Origin: Virgifigura sp964551315
Lineage (GTDB): Bacteria; Pseudomonadota; Alphaproteobacteria; Dongiales; Dongiaceae
Assembly: GCA_964551315.1 (NCBI GenBank)
Contig: CAZKCM010000016.1
Coordinates: 7,730 to 71,729 of the forward strand
Length of the DNA: 64,000 nt
Direction: 5' to 3'
This document shows, piece after piece, positions 1 through 8,997 of the stretch. Every line of letters begins with the position of its first letter. Within the stretch, counting starts at the first letter, position 1. The translations under genes and the position numbers were made by a program. Below the pieces are notes generated by a model. That model did no database searches. It was not told where the DNA came from and saw only the letters and a program-made list of their open reading frames with translations.

Positions 1-134
1 GCGACCTGACGCAGCCGCCGGCCGATCTGGATGCCCGGGTGGCCGGGGCCGGGTTCGCCCTCTCCTACTACAACGCCGACGTCCACCGCGGCGCCTTCGC
101 CCTGCCGGGGTTCGTGCGCAGGCTGATGGCCTGA
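1..134 (+). CDS. speE: Polyamine aminopropyltransferase (spermidine synthase), C-terminal end only
   Basis: Only the last 43 codons (frame beginning at base 3) and a TGA stop lie in the window. The tail reads SYYNADVHRGAFALPGFVRR, which matches the conserved C-terminus of SpeE (pattern YYN-x2-H-x-AAF-LP-F). Spermidine synthase transfers the aminopropyl group of decarboxylated S-adenosylmethionine to putrescine in the cytosol. The call rests on this C-terminal signature alone, because the catalytic domain lies upstream. A polyamine ABC transporter sits about 47 kb away in the window, but nothing links the two here. Confidence 0.8.
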   Translation, partial: DLTQPPADLDARVAGAGFALSYYNADVHRGAFALPGFVRRLMA

Positions 135-153
135 CCGCATCGCCGTCCGAAAG

Positions 154-186
154 CCCTCCGCCCCGCACGCCGGAACGGGCGGAGGG
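154..186 (+). terminator. Strong hairpin after speE, possible terminator
   Basis: A perfect 10-bp inverted repeat (CCCTCCGCCC ... GGGCGGAGGG) with a 13-nt loop lies 20 bp after the speE stop. No T-run follows, so it is either a weak or factor-assisted terminator or an mRNA 3' stabilising hairpin. Confidence 0.4.
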
Positions 187-363
187 TAAGTGTCTTGCGC
201 CTCGGGAGCGTAAGGCGGTGCGACGGCCAGGGCGCGGGCCGGGACCTATGACCCCGGAACGTGCAGGCCCAAGACGGCCGCATGGTCCGTCGCAGGCTGC
301 GCGCGCAATTGATGAGCCCACCGCATTTCGGGCGATACACCCCGCGTGATCTTGGGTTAACAT

Positions 364-3300
364 GTGCCGGTTGGCAGCCGGGGGGCGCCGTCGCGGAGGG
401 CCGCCGTGGAGATCGCGGCTTGGCTGCGTGAGCTTGGACTCGAGCGATACGCGCGGGCGTTCCGAGACAACGCCATCGCCGACGACGTCCTCGTCGACCT
501 TACGGATGCCGACCTCGAGAAGCTCGGCGTCGTCCTGGGTGACCGGAAGCGGATGCTCAGGTCGATCGCGGCGCTGCGGGCGGCTGCCGCCAATCCTCGA
601 CCGCCCGATCCGACGGCCCGTGCCGCGACGCCGGAGAGCGCGCACCTGGTGGGACCGGCGGCCGAGCGCCGACGGCTTACGGTGATGTTCGCCGACCTCG
701 TCGGTTCGACCGCGCTCGCCAGCCGGACCGATCCAGAGGATCTGCGCGACGTGATCCGCGCCTACCAGGACGTCTGTACCGGCGCCGTTGGCCGCTACGA
801 CGGCCATGTCGCCAAGTTCATGGGCGACGGCGTGCTGGCCTATTTCGGCTATCCGCGAGCGCATGAGGACGATGCCGAGCGGGCCGTGCGCGCCGGGCTC
901 GACATGGCCGCGGCGGTCGGCCGACTGGTCGCGCCCGACGGAACGCCGCTGGCCGCGCGCGTCGGCATCGCCACGGGCCAGGTGGTCGTCGGCGATCTCG
1001 TCGGCGAAGGCGCGGCACGGGAGGAGGCGGTCGTCGGCGAAACGCCGAACCTGGCGGCGCGCCTGCAGGCGCTGGCCGAGCCCGGAACCGTCGTCATTGC
1101 CGAAGCGACCCGCCGGCTCGTGGGCGAGCTGTTCGCGCTCAGGCCATTGGGCGCAAGATCGCTCAAGGGCTTCGGGCAGCCCGCATCGATTTACCTGGTG
1201 GGGACCGAACGCCCGGCCGCGAGTCGTTTCGACGCCCGTCAGCACGGCGGCCCATCGTCCATGGTGGGCCGCGATCGGGAATTGGCGTTGCTGCTTGACC
1301 GCTGGCGCCGGGCCAGAGCGGGCGAAGGCCAGAGCGTTCTGCTCGTCGGCGAGGCCGGCATCGGCAAGTCGCGGATCGCGCGCGCACTCCGGGACGCGCT
1401 CCAAACCGAATCCTACGTCGCGCTCCGATACCAGTGCTCGCCCCACCACGCGGACACCGCGCTTTGGCCGGTGATTCAGCAGCTGGGTTTCGCCGCCGGA
1501 TTCTCGTCCGGCGACAGCGCGACGACGAAACTGGAGAAGCTCGAGCCCCTCCTGCGGCGGGCGGTCGCCGATACGAGCGAGGCGGCCCCGCTGATCGCGG
1601 CGCTGCTCGGCATCGACGCCGGCTCTCGTTACCCGCCGCTTCGCCTCACCCCCCAGGCGCAACGCGCCCGCACGCTTGCCGTTCTGGTCGAACAGCTGAT
1701 CGGGCTGGCGCGCCGGGAGCCGGTGCTGATGGTCGTCGAGGACGCGCATTGGATCGACCCGACAACGCTCGAGCTCATCGAGAAGGTCCTCGACCGAATC
1801 GCGCAAAAGCGAGTCCTCCTGCTGCTCACCACCCGACCGGACAACCAGCCCGCCTTGGGCGCGCACCCGCGGGTCATGCGCCTGACGCTCAACCGGCTCG
1901 GCCGCGCGCCGACGGAAGAGATCGTCGCCGGCCTCACCGGTGGCCGGACGCTGCCGCGCGAGATCCTGGAGCGGATCGTGGAGGAAACGGACGGCGTGCC
2001 CCTGTTCGTCGAGGAGCTGACCAAGGCGGTGCTGGACTCGGGGCTCCTCAGGCAGGACGGCGACGTGTACGCGCTCGCCGCCCCCCTTCCGGCGCTGGCC
2101 GTTCCGGCGACCCTGCACGACTCGCTGATGGCCCGGCTCGATCGGGTGCCCGGGGTCAAGGAAGTGGCCCAGACCGCCGCCTGCATCGGACGGGAATTCT
2201 CCCATGCGCTCCTGGCCGCGGTTGCCCCCATGCCCGAGCCGGAGCTTCGCGCCGCCCTCGACCGGCTCGCGGCCGGCGAGATCGTTTTCCGGCGCGGCGA
2301 CGGGCCCGAGACCGACTACGTGTTCAAGCACGCGCTGGTGCGCGACGCCGCCTATGAGAGCATGCTCAAGAGCCACCGCCAGAAGCTGCACGCGCGAATC
2401 GTCGAGGCGATCGAGCGGTGCTTCCCCGGGATTGCCGAAGCGCAGCCCGAAATACTGGCGCATCACTGCACCGACGCCGGCCTCGCCGAGAAGGCGATCG
2501 GCTACTGGCGCGAGGCCGGCGAGCGGGCGGTCCGGCGGGCCGCCAACCGCGAGGCGATCGGGCACTTCCACCGGGCGCTCGCGCTGCTCGAAGCGCAACC
2601 TGAAGGACCGGCCCGTGCCGCTGCGGAGATCAAGGTCCTCTCGCAGCTCGGCCCGGCGCTCATGCTCGTCGAGGGGTGGGCCGCCCTCGAGGCCGAGCGG
2701 GTCTACGAACGCGCGCGCCGGCTCGCGGGCGAGCTGGAGAGCTCGGCCGATCTCGTTCCGCCTCTGGTGGGCTTGTGGCTGTTCCGCCACACGCGCGGCG
2801 AGTTCTCGGCGGCGCTCGAGGCCACCCAGGAGCTCTTTCGGGTCGTGCGTCCCTTGGATGACCCCGGCCTGATGTTGCAGGCGCATCATGCGGCGTGGCC
2901 GACCCCGATGGTGCGCGGCGAATTCACCACAGCGCGCGAGCACATCGCGCAGGGCCTCGCGCTCTACGACGAAGAGCGACACCGCCATCATGCGTTTCTC
3001 TATCTGGGCCATGACCCGGCCGTCTGCGCCCATGCCCTCGGCGCCCTTACGGTCTGGATGCTGGGCCACCCCGACCAGGCGACCCGGCACGCGACCGCCG
3101 CCGTTGGGCTTGCGGAGCATCTGGGGCACGCGCCGAGCCTGGCGCACGCCCTGTGGTTCTCTTGCAAGCTTCATGCGGTTCGAGGCGATGCGGCCGAGGT
3201 CCTCGCTCTCAGCGGCCGATTGCTGGCTCTCAGCAAAGAGCATCAGCTGACGCAGCCCCGGATCGCCGGAATGACATTTCGGGGCTGGGCGCTCGCCCGG

Positions 3301-3822
3301 ACCGGACGATTCGACGAGGGGTTTGAGCAGCTGTGCGCCGGCCTTGACGCGTGGCGGCGCAGCGGGGCGCGCGCCTACCTCCCGCATCGCAGCTATCTGG
3401 CGGCCGATGTCTGCGCCGCCGCCGGCCGGCGAGACGAGGCGCTGAGGCTGCTGGAGGACGCGCTGGCGATCGGGGCACAGACGGGCGAGCGATGGTACGA
3501 GGCCGAGTTGCACCGGCGTCGGGGCGAGCTGTTGCTGGCGCAATCTCAGCGGAACGAGGCCGAGGCCGAAGCCTGCTTTCGGCGCGCGATCACCGTCGCC
3601 GGCGCGCAGCAAGCCGCATCGCTGGAGCTTCGGGCGGCCACGAGCCTGGCCCGCCTGTGGCAGACACGAGACAAGCCAGAAGCCGCCCTGGATCTGCTCG
3701 CCCCGGTCTATGACCGGTTCACGGAAGGCTTCGAGACGGCGGAGCTGATCGACGCAAGGGCACTGCTCGACGCGATGCGGGTCGCCGGTCCAACGACGCC
3801 CGGCGGATCGCGGCGCCCATGA
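364..3822 (+). CDS. SAM domain / class III nucleotidyl cyclase / AAA ATPase / TPR signalling protein
   Basis: This is a 1152-aa multidomain protein. Residues 16-72 form a SAM domain (AAWLRELGLERYARAF...). Residues 104-280 are a class III cyclase domain with both metal aspartates (MFADLVGST, D111; KFMGDG, D155) and the Asn/Arg pair in PNLAARL, so it looks catalytically competent. Residues 300-560 are a predicted ATPase with Walker A GEAGIGKS (329-336) and Walker B VLMVVEDAHW. The rest is TPR-like helical repeats. The start is GTG; an in-frame GTG at 406 begins just before the SAM domain and is an equally good start. Proteins of this design probably couple nucleotide sensing to cAMP production, but the ligand is unknown. 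It lies 34 bp upstream of a secreted hydrolase and may be cotranscribed with it. Confidence 0.85.
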   Translation: MPVGSRGAPSRRAAVEIAAWLRELGLERYARAFRDNAIADDVLVDLTDADLEKLGVVLGDRKRMLRSIAALRAAAANPRPPDPTARAATPESAHLVGPAAERRRLTVMFADLVGSTALASRTDPEDLRDVIRAYQDVCTGAVGRYDGHVAKFMGDGVLAYFGYPRAHEDDAERAVRAGLDMAAAVGRLVAPDGTPLAARVGIATGQVVVGDLVGEGAAREEAVVGETPNLAARLQALAEPGTVVIAEATRRLVGELFALRPLGARSLKGFGQPASIYLVGTERPAASRFDARQHGGPSSMVGRDRELALLLDRWRRARAGEGQSVLLVGEAGIGKSRIARALRDALQTESYVALRYQCSPHHADTALWPVIQQLGFAAGFSSGDSATTKLEKLEPLLRRAVADTSEAAPLIAALLGIDAGSRYPPLRLTPQAQRARTLAVLVEQLIGLARREPVLMVVEDAHWIDPTTLELIEKVLDRIAQKRVLLLLTTRPDNQPALGAHPRVMRLTLNRLGRAPTEEIVAGLTGGRTLPREILERIVEETDGVPLFVEELTKAVLDSGLLRQDGDVYALAAPLPALAVPATLHDSLMARLDRVPGVKEVAQTAACIGREFSHALLAAVAPMPEPELRAALDRLAAGEIVFRRGDGPETDYVFKHALVRDAAYESMLKSHRQKLHARIVEAIERCFPGIAEAQPEILAHHCTDAGLAEKAIGYWREAGERAVRRAANREAIGHFHRALALLEAQPEGPARAAAEIKVLSQLGPALMLVEGWAALEAERVYERARRLAGELESSADLVPPLVGLWLFRHTRGEFSAALEATQELFRVVRPLDDPGLMLQAHHAAWPTPMVRGEFTTAREHIAQGLALYDEERHRHHAFLYLGHDPAVCAHALGALTVWMLGHPDQATRHATAAVGLAEHLGHAPSLAHALWFSCKLHAVRGDAAEVLALSGRLLALSKEHQLTQPRIAGMTFRGWALARTGRFDEGFEQLCAGLDAWRRSGARAYLPHRSYLAADVCAAAGRRDEALRLLEDALAIGAQTGERWYEAELHRRRGELLLAQSQRNEAEAEACFRRAITVAGAQQAASLELRAATSLARLWQTRDKPEAALDLLAPVYDRFTEGFETAELIDARALLDAMRVAGPTTPGGSRRP

Positions 3823-3856
3823 AACCGAGGCGCGCCGACAGGAGAGGAGGCGCGAC

Positions 3857-4720
3857 ATGTACCGGACGATTTCTGCCGGCGTGGCGATGGTGCTGCTTTC
3901 GATCTGCGGGACCGCTTCAGCCGGCAAATACGCGAAGATCGGCGATGAGGTCGAGCTGTACTACGAGGAAGCCGGCGCGGGCGCGCCGTTGATCTTCATC
4001 CCGGGCTGGACGGCAACAACCGCCTTTTTCGCTCGTCAACTCCCGCACTTTTCCGACGCGTACCGCGTGATCACCTACGACCGCAGGGGCACGGGAAGAT
4101 CGACGCGGACTCCCGGCGAAGAGCATACGCACGCGCAATACGGGGCGGATCTCAAGTCTTTCATGGACCGACTCGGCCTGAAGGACGTGCGGCTCGTCGT
4201 CTGGTCGTCCGGTTGCCTCGTCGGATGGGCCTATGTGCGGGCCTATGGCACAGAAAACCTCAAGGCCTTCGTCTGCATCGATCATTCTCCAAAGCCGCTG
4301 AAGACACGGGACGACGACTGGGGTCGCGAACTCGCGGACTTCCAAACGTTCTACGAAACCATGACGTCGGAACGCCGCGCTCTGCTGGCCGAGATGGCCG
4401 AGGGGATGCTGCAGGGGACGGCAAGCGACGACGCGGTCAAGCTGGTTGTCGACGAGAATATGAAAGCACCGACCTATGTCGCCGTGGAGCTGTTCACCGA
4501 CCGGATGTTCTCGGACTATTCGGCGGAAGCGAGGATGCTGGACGGAACCCTCCCAACGATGTTTTTCCTGAGCGAAGAGGGATCGGAAGCGGCGATGGCC
4601 TGGATCGAGGAGAACGCGCCAAACGCGGAGGTCGTCCGGTTGGGCGCGCACATGATGTTCTGGGAATACCCCGACGAGTTCAACGCGGCGCTCGATGCTT
4701 TCCTCGACCGCGTGCGGTGA
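3857..4720 (+). CDS. Secreted alpha/beta hydrolase
   Basis: This 287-aa protein has a Sec signal peptide (residues 1-22, ending TASA) and an alpha/beta-hydrolase fold: oxyanion/HG region FIPGW, YDRRGTGRS, a nucleophile elbow V-W-S-S-G with Ser117, and a C-terminal GAHM histidine followed by the usual W-x-P-x-F segment. The first Gly of GxSxG is replaced by Val, which some family members tolerate. The substrate cannot be inferred. A strong Shine-Dalgarno (GGAGAGGAGG) ends 6 bp before the ATG. The gap to the cyclase gene is 34 bp, which suggests one operon and possibly a periplasmic enzyme controlled by the same signal. Confidence 0.8.
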   Translation: MYRTISAGVAMVLLSICGTASAGKYAKIGDEVELYYEEAGAGAPLIFIPGWTATTAFFARQLPHFSDAYRVITYDRRGTGRSTRTPGEEHTHAQYGADLKSFMDRLGLKDVRLVVWSSGCLVGWAYVRAYGTENLKAFVCIDHSPKPLKTRDDDWGRELADFQTFYETMTSERRALLAEMAEGMLQGTASDDAVKLVVDENMKAPTYVAVELFTDRMFSDYSAEARMLDGTLPTMFFLSEEGSEAAMAWIEENAPNAEVVRLGAHMMFWEYPDEFNAALDAFLDRVR

Positions 4721-4726
4721 CGGTGC

Positions 4727-6982
4727 TCAGGAGTCCGCGCATCCCCCGCGCCGGAGGCGGTCGCCGAGGCGTGACCAGCGTTGCCCCGCCTGGACGGTGC
4801 GGACGGCGGCCGCCAGGGCCTCGCGCTGCCCAACGAGGACGACCAGGCGCCGGCCGCGCGTGATGCCGGTGTAGATCAGGTTCCGATGCAGCATCCGCCG
4901 GTGCTGCATCGACAGGGGGATGACCACCGCCGGATATTCCGAACCCTGCGACTTGTGGATCGTGATGGCGTAGGCCAGCGCCAGCTCTTCGAGCTCGTCG
5001 GCCGCGTAGTGAACCGTGCGGCCGTCGAACTCGATGCGGATCTCGTCGTGCTGGCGGTCGATCGCGGCGACGATGCCAACCTCGCCGTTATAGACCTCCT
5101 TGTCGTAATCGTTCTCGACCTGCATCACCTTGTCGCCGGCGCGCAGGCCGGAGCCGAAGCGTTCGATGCCGGGCCCGCCGTTCGGGTTGAGCGCCTTCTG
5201 CAGTTCGATGTTGAGCGACTGTGCGCCGAGCCCACCGCGGTTCATCGGACACAGCACCTGCACCTCCCGGATCGGGTCGAGACCGAAGCGCCGCGGAATC
5301 CGCTCGCGCACGATGGTCAGAATCTTGCGAATCATGTCCTCCGGGTCGCGCGCCGGGACGAAATGGAAGTCGGAGCCCGGGTCCGGCGCCGTATCCGGCA
5401 TCTCTCCCCGGTTGATGCGGTGAGCGTTCAAGAGGATCCGGCTGCGCGCGGCCTGGCGGAAGATCTCCGTCAGCCGCACGGTCGGCATGGCCGCCGCGCC
5501 GATGATGTCGCGGAGAACCTGGCCGGGGCCGACCGACGGAAGCTGATCGACATCGCCGACCAGGACGAGGGCGGCGTGGTCGGGGACCGCCTTCAGGAGC
5601 GCGCTCATGAGCACGACATCGACCATCGAGGTCTCGTCGACGACGAGGAGGTCGCAGTCGAGTGGATTCTCCTCGTTGCGGCGGAAGCCGCCGCTGCCCG
5701 GATTGGCTTCGAGCAGGCGGTGAATGGTCCGGGCCTCCAGCCCGGTCGTTTCGGACAGGCGCTTCGCCGCCCGCCCGGTCGGTGCGGCCAGGGCCACCCG
5801 GACCCCCAGCGGGCGCAGGACGGCCAGAACGGCCTCGACCAGGGTCGTCTTGCCCACGCCCGGCCCGCCCGTGATCACGAGCAGCTTGGAACGCAAGGCC
5901 GCCCGCACCGCTGCGCGCTGCCCCTCGGACAGCGCCAGCCCGATGCGGCCTTCGACAGCCGGGATCGCCGCGGCGGGATCGATGCTTGGCCAGGGCGGCC
6001 GGCCGCGGGCAAGGGCGGCCAGGCGCTCGGCGATGGCCTGCTGCGCCTCGTGCAGCGGCGCCGGGAACACCGCCTCTTCCGCGCCGCCGGGCGCATCGGC
6101 CACGACTCCGCCCGCCGCCAGCTCCTCCGCCAAAGCGTGCTCGATCGCGTCCCGAGGGACCCCGAGCCGCGCCACGGCGAGGTCCACCAGATGCCCGCGC
6201 GGCAGCCCGCAATGGCCCTCCTCCACCGCCTGGGCGAGGACCTGCGCGACGGCGGCGCGGGCGCGCACGGGCGCCGTCTTCTCGATACCGAGCCTCTCGG
6301 CCATGGCGTCGGCGGCCGCGAAGCCGACGCAGCGGACCTCGCGCACCAGCCGGTAGGGATCTTCCGATATCAACTGAACCGCCCTGGCGCCGTAGGCGCG
6401 GAAGATCCGCCCGGCCGCCGCGGTACCGATGCCGTGCGCGTGCAGGAACGTCATGATCTCCTGGACGGCGCGCCGCTCCTCCCAGCCGGCGGCGATCTGC
6501 CGCGCCTTCCGGGCGCCGATGCCGGCAACCTCTCCCAGCCGTTCCGGCGTCCGTTCGAGCACGTCGAAGACGCCCTTGCCGAAAGCCGCGACCAGCCTGC
6601 GCGCATAGGCCGGGCCGATCCCCTTGATCAGGCCGGAACCAAGATAGGCCTCGATGCCGTCGATCGTCGTCGGCAGGGTCGGACGGATAAGCGTGGCCCG
6701 GAACTGAAGGCCGTGGGTGCGATCGTTGACCCAGGTTCCGGCCGCCTGGACGAACTCGCCCGCGCGCACCGGAAGGGCATGGCCGACAACCGTGATCAAT
6801 CGGCGATGGCGGCGAACCTTGAGGCGCAGCACGCAGAACCCGTCCTCGGGGCTCTGGTAGGTCACGCGCTCGACCAGACCGGCGAGGGACTCGGAGGAAG
6901 CGGGTGGCGGAGGCGCGATCGCCCGCCCCTTATGGGTCGCGGGTGCGCCCGGCGCGCGGACGGGTGGCGCGGCCGTCGTCAA
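4727..6982 (-). CDS. recD2: RecD2-type SF1B DNA helicase
   Basis: This 751-aa protein has the RecD2/TraA layout: an N-terminal OB-like segment (LVERVTYQSPEDGFCVLRLK), tandem helix-hairpin-helix motifs (about 115-165), Walker A GGPGVGKT (372-379), Walker B VVDETSMVD (Glu450), and the late motif YAITIHKSQGSEYP. RecD2 is a 5'-3' helicase acting without RecBC. The ORF opens with TTG and carries about 33 poorly conserved residues before the family core. No ATG or GTG lies nearer the core, so the exact start is uncertain. It converges with the alpha/beta hydrolase gene, with 6 bp between the stops. It lies beside a recombination operon but has its own upstream region. Confidence 0.92.
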   Translation of the reverse strand: MTTAAPPVRAPGAPATHKGRAIAPPPPASSESLAGLVERVTYQSPEDGFCVLRLKVRRHRRLITVVGHALPVRAGEFVQAAGTWVNDRTHGLQFRATLIRPTLPTTIDGIEAYLGSGLIKGIGPAYARRLVAAFGKGVFDVLERTPERLGEVAGIGARKARQIAAGWEERRAVQEIMTFLHAHGIGTAAAGRIFRAYGARAVQLISEDPYRLVREVRCVGFAAADAMAERLGIEKTAPVRARAAVAQVLAQAVEEGHCGLPRGHLVDLAVARLGVPRDAIEHALAEELAAGGVVADAPGGAEEAVFPAPLHEAQQAIAERLAALARGRPPWPSIDPAAAIPAVEGRIGLALSEGQRAAVRAALRSKLLVITGGPGVGKTTLVEAVLAVLRPLGVRVALAAPTGRAAKRLSETTGLEARTIHRLLEANPGSGGFRRNEENPLDCDLLVVDETSMVDVVLMSALLKAVPDHAALVLVGDVDQLPSVGPGQVLRDIIGAAAMPTVRLTEIFRQAARSRILLNAHRINRGEMPDTAPDPGSDFHFVPARDPEDMIRKILTIVRERIPRRFGLDPIREVQVLCPMNRGGLGAQSLNIELQKALNPNGGPGIERFGSGLRAGDKVMQVENDYDKEVYNGEVGIVAAIDRQHDEIRIEFDGRTVHYAADELEELALAYAITIHKSQGSEYPAVVIPLSMQHRRMLHRNLIYTGITRGRRLVVLVGQREALAAAVRTVQAGQRWSRLGDRLRRGGCADS

Positions 6983-7094
6983 GACTCGAACACGCGCATC
7001 GGCGCGCGCCCATGTTCCCTCGCGGGAGGGCGTTCAGGCTGTCGCGAACGCTCCCGCACGCCGGGGGAAGAAACAGCCCAACGCATTGAAAAAT

Positions 7095-7128
7095 CGGAGA
7101 ATAGCACCATATCTTTTGTGCTTCTCCG
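7095..7128. promoter_or_regulatory. Bulged inverted repeat between recD2 and the 7.3-kb small gene
   Basis: CGGAGAA-ta-GCAC pairs with GTGCTTCTCCG across a 10-nt AT-rich loop; the stem is 11 bp with a two-base bulge. It sits in a 245-bp gene-free gap between the start of recD2 and the first plus-strand ATG. There is no T-run, so it is not an obvious terminator. It may be a protein-binding site or a 5'-UTR hairpin; which is unknown. Confidence 0.3.
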
Positions 7129-7270
7129 GACATTCGTCGAGGCCTTCGCCGGCCGCGCTTCGGGCGCGACCGGCCGAGCCGCGTCGCCACCGGCAGGAGC
7201 GACCCGAACCCGTTTGAGACGAAGACAATGCGGTACTTCCCGACGATCGAACTGGACGATCAGACGAAAA

Positions 7271-7558
7271 ATGCTCCTCGCCCGCGGCGCGCTGCGCCTG
7301 CAGCCGGGGCAGTGGGTCCGGAGCGAGCGCGGCGTGGGGCGGTACCTGCGGACGGACAGGCGCAAGGGCGTGCACTATGTCAGCTGGGTCCGCCCGGAGG
7401 ACGATTTCACCAGTCACGCGCAGCGGTTCCAACGGGCCTGCGAGAAGGGCTTCGTCGGCAAGTACGCCGCGCGCTACGAGGCCGTGAAGGCCGAGCGGGA
7501 GGCGCTTCGGGCTGCGGCCCGCAAGTCCACGGACCCTGCGAGTTCGATGCTCGGATAA
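7271..7558 (+). CDS. Small hypothetical protein with LQPGQWV motif, probably 5'-frameshifted
   Basis: The open frame encodes 95 aa (LRLQPGQWVRSERGVGRYL..., then YVSWVRPEDDF) and ends in a charged helix. Proteins with an LQPGQWV segment followed by a basic beta-rich stretch recur as uncharacterised small proteins in Alphaproteobacteria, often near mobile DNA. A second ATG at 7228, in another frame, encodes MRYFPTIELDDQTK and runs into an A5 tract (7267-7271). Removing one A would fuse it to this frame as a natural N-terminus of about 109 aa. Either a one-base frameshift, a sequencing error or slippage is likely. It converges with ruvB. Confidence 0.55.
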   Translation: MLLARGALRLQPGQWVRSERGVGRYLRTDRRKGVHYVSWVRPEDDFTSHAQRFQRACEKGFVGKYAARYEAVKAEREALRAAARKSTDPASSMLG

Positions 7559-7606
7559 GTCGGGCTCGGTTCTCATCCCACGGCCGCCGTCGGGGCGAGC
7601 ACGGCG

Positions 7607-8638
7607 TCAACCGCCGACCAGTTCGAGCTGACGGTTCGCACCCGGCGGAGTCAGCCCGAGATAGCGGTAGCCCCGGTCCGTCAGGAGGCGCCCGCGCAGC
7701 GTCCGTTGCAGCAGGCCCTGCTGAATCAGATAGGGCTCGACCACCTCCTCCAGCACATCCCGCTCTTCCCCCAGCGCCGCCGCGAGCGTTTCGACACCCA
7801 CGGGGCCGCCACCGTAGTTTCCGGCAATGATGCCGAGGTAGCGCCGGTCCATGGCGTCGAAGCCGTCGCGATCCACCTCCAACCGGTCGAGCGCGGCGTC
7901 GGCGGTTGCCGCATCGATCCGCGCGGCCCCCGAAACTTCGGCGAAGTCGCGCACCCGCCGCAGGAGCCGGCCGGCGATTCGCGGCGTGCCGCGGGCCCGG
8001 CGCGCGATCTCGGCGGCGCCGTCCTTGGTGAGCTCCAGATCGAGCAGCCGCGCCGCCCGGTGGACGATCAGCTCCAGCTCTTCCCGATCGTAGAACTCGA
8101 GACGCAGCGGAATCCCGAAGCGTTCGCGCAGCGGCCGCGTGATCAGGCCGGACCGCGTCGTCGCCCCGACCAGGGTGAAGGGCGGCAGCTCGATGCGGAT
8201 CGACCGCGCCGCCGGCCCCTCGCCGATCATCAGGTCGAGGCGGAAGTCCTCCATTGCCGCGTAGAGGATCTCCTCGACCGCGGGCGCGAGACGGTGGATC
8301 TCGTCGATGAACAGGACGTCATGGTCCTGCAGGTTGGTCAGCAGCGCCGCCAGATCGCCGCCCTTGGCAATGGCGGGCGCCGCCGTCGCGCGGAAGCCCG
8401 TGCCGAGCTCGCGGCTGATGATCTGGGCCAGGGTCGTCTTGCCGAGGCCGGGCGGCCCCGACAGAAGGACGTGGTCCAGGGCCTCGCCGCGCGCCTTGGC
8501 CGCGTCGATGAAGACGCGCAGGTTCTCGCGCACCTGACGCTGTCCGACGAAATCGGCGAGGCTGAGCGGGCGCAGTGCCCGATCGGCGCCGGCCTCGCCG
8601 CCGTTCTCGGCGCGGCCGACCAGACGGTCGCGGGGCAT
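7607..8638 (-). CDS. ruvB: Holliday junction branch-migration ATPase RuvB
   Basis: This 343-aa, full-length RuvB has the N-terminal RPLSLADFVGQ segment, Walker A GPPGLGKTT, Walker B FIDEIHRL, the GATTRSG sensor region with LRERFG, and the C-terminal winged helix ending in YRYLGLTPPG. RuvB is the hexameric motor of the RuvAB complex. Normally ruvB follows ruvA (and ruvC). Here neither is adjacent. Instead ruvB is the last gene of a leftward operon with an annealing protein, SSB and two small genes. Whether it is the cell's only RuvB or an island-borne second copy cannot be decided from this window. Confidence 0.95.
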   Translation of the reverse strand: MPRDRLVGRAENGGEAGADRALRPLSLADFVGQRQVRENLRVFIDAAKARGEALDHVLLSGPPGLGKTTLAQIISRELGTGFRATAAPAIAKGGDLAALLTNLQDHDVLFIDEIHRLAPAVEEILYAAMEDFRLDLMIGEGPAARSIRIELPPFTLVGATTRSGLITRPLRERFGIPLRLEFYDREELELIVHRAARLLDLELTKDGAAEIARRARGTPRIAGRLLRRVRDFAEVSGAARIDAATADAALDRLEVDRDGFDAMDRRYLGIIAGNYGGGPVGVETLAAALGEERDVLEEVVEPYLIQQGLLQRTLRGRLLTDRGYRYLGLTPPGANRQLELVGG

Positions 8639-8663
8639 GTCCCCCTCTCCTTTGCGATGGCTG

Positions 8664-8987
8664 CTATTCGGCCGCGTGCCTGTAGCGGCGCGCGGTGGCG
8701 GCCGAGGTCACCCCGAGCGTCCGGCCGACCTCCGCCTCGGTCGGCCGGCGTCGATAGCCGTCGGCGTAACGCTCAAGCGCCGCCAGGCAGTCCTCGATCG
8801 ACCCGAGCCCGATCGCCTTGCAGTCCTCGAACGCGTAGTCGGCCGAACGGAACCAATGCGTGACGTAGCACCGGGGTTCGGGCTCCTCCTGCTCGATGGT
8901 GAAGGCGAAGCGGCCCTCATGCCCGATCCGGGCGTGGATCTCGCGCAGCCGCGCCTGCAGTTGCTCGATGGTCATGGTCGCTGTCAT
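8664..8987 (-). CDS. Small hypothetical protein with C-terminal helix-turn-helix-like segment
   Basis: This is a 107-aa protein starting at ATG 8987 (a second ATG four codons in is also possible). The N-terminal part is helical (IEQLQARLREIHARI), and a cysteine-bearing acidic middle follows. The last 30 residues (RRRPTEAEVGRTLGVTSAAT...) resemble a helix-turn-helix. It lies 25 bp upstream of ruvB and 10 bp after the preceding ORF, so it is surely cotranscribed. I do not recognise the family; a DNA-binding accessory of the recombination operon is a guess. Confidence 0.7.
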   Translation of the reverse strand: MTATMTIEQLQARLREIHARIGHEGRFAFTIEQEEPEPRCYVTHWFRSADYAFEDCKAIGLGSIEDCLAALERYADGYRRRPTEAEVGRTLGVTSAATARRYRHAAE

Positions 8988-8997
8988 CCGCGGTTTC

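Noticed and set aside
4781..7270. Long plus-strand open frame antisense to recD2
   Set aside because: High-GC shadow: its translation is Arg/Asp/Gly-rich with no motifs, while the minus strand encodes all RecD2 motifs. Only the last 95 codons, past recD2, look real.
7228..7830. Plus-strand 200-codon frame starting MRYFPTIELDD
   Set aside because: Only its first 14 residues look real; the rest is Ala/Arg/Gly shadow and runs into ruvB.
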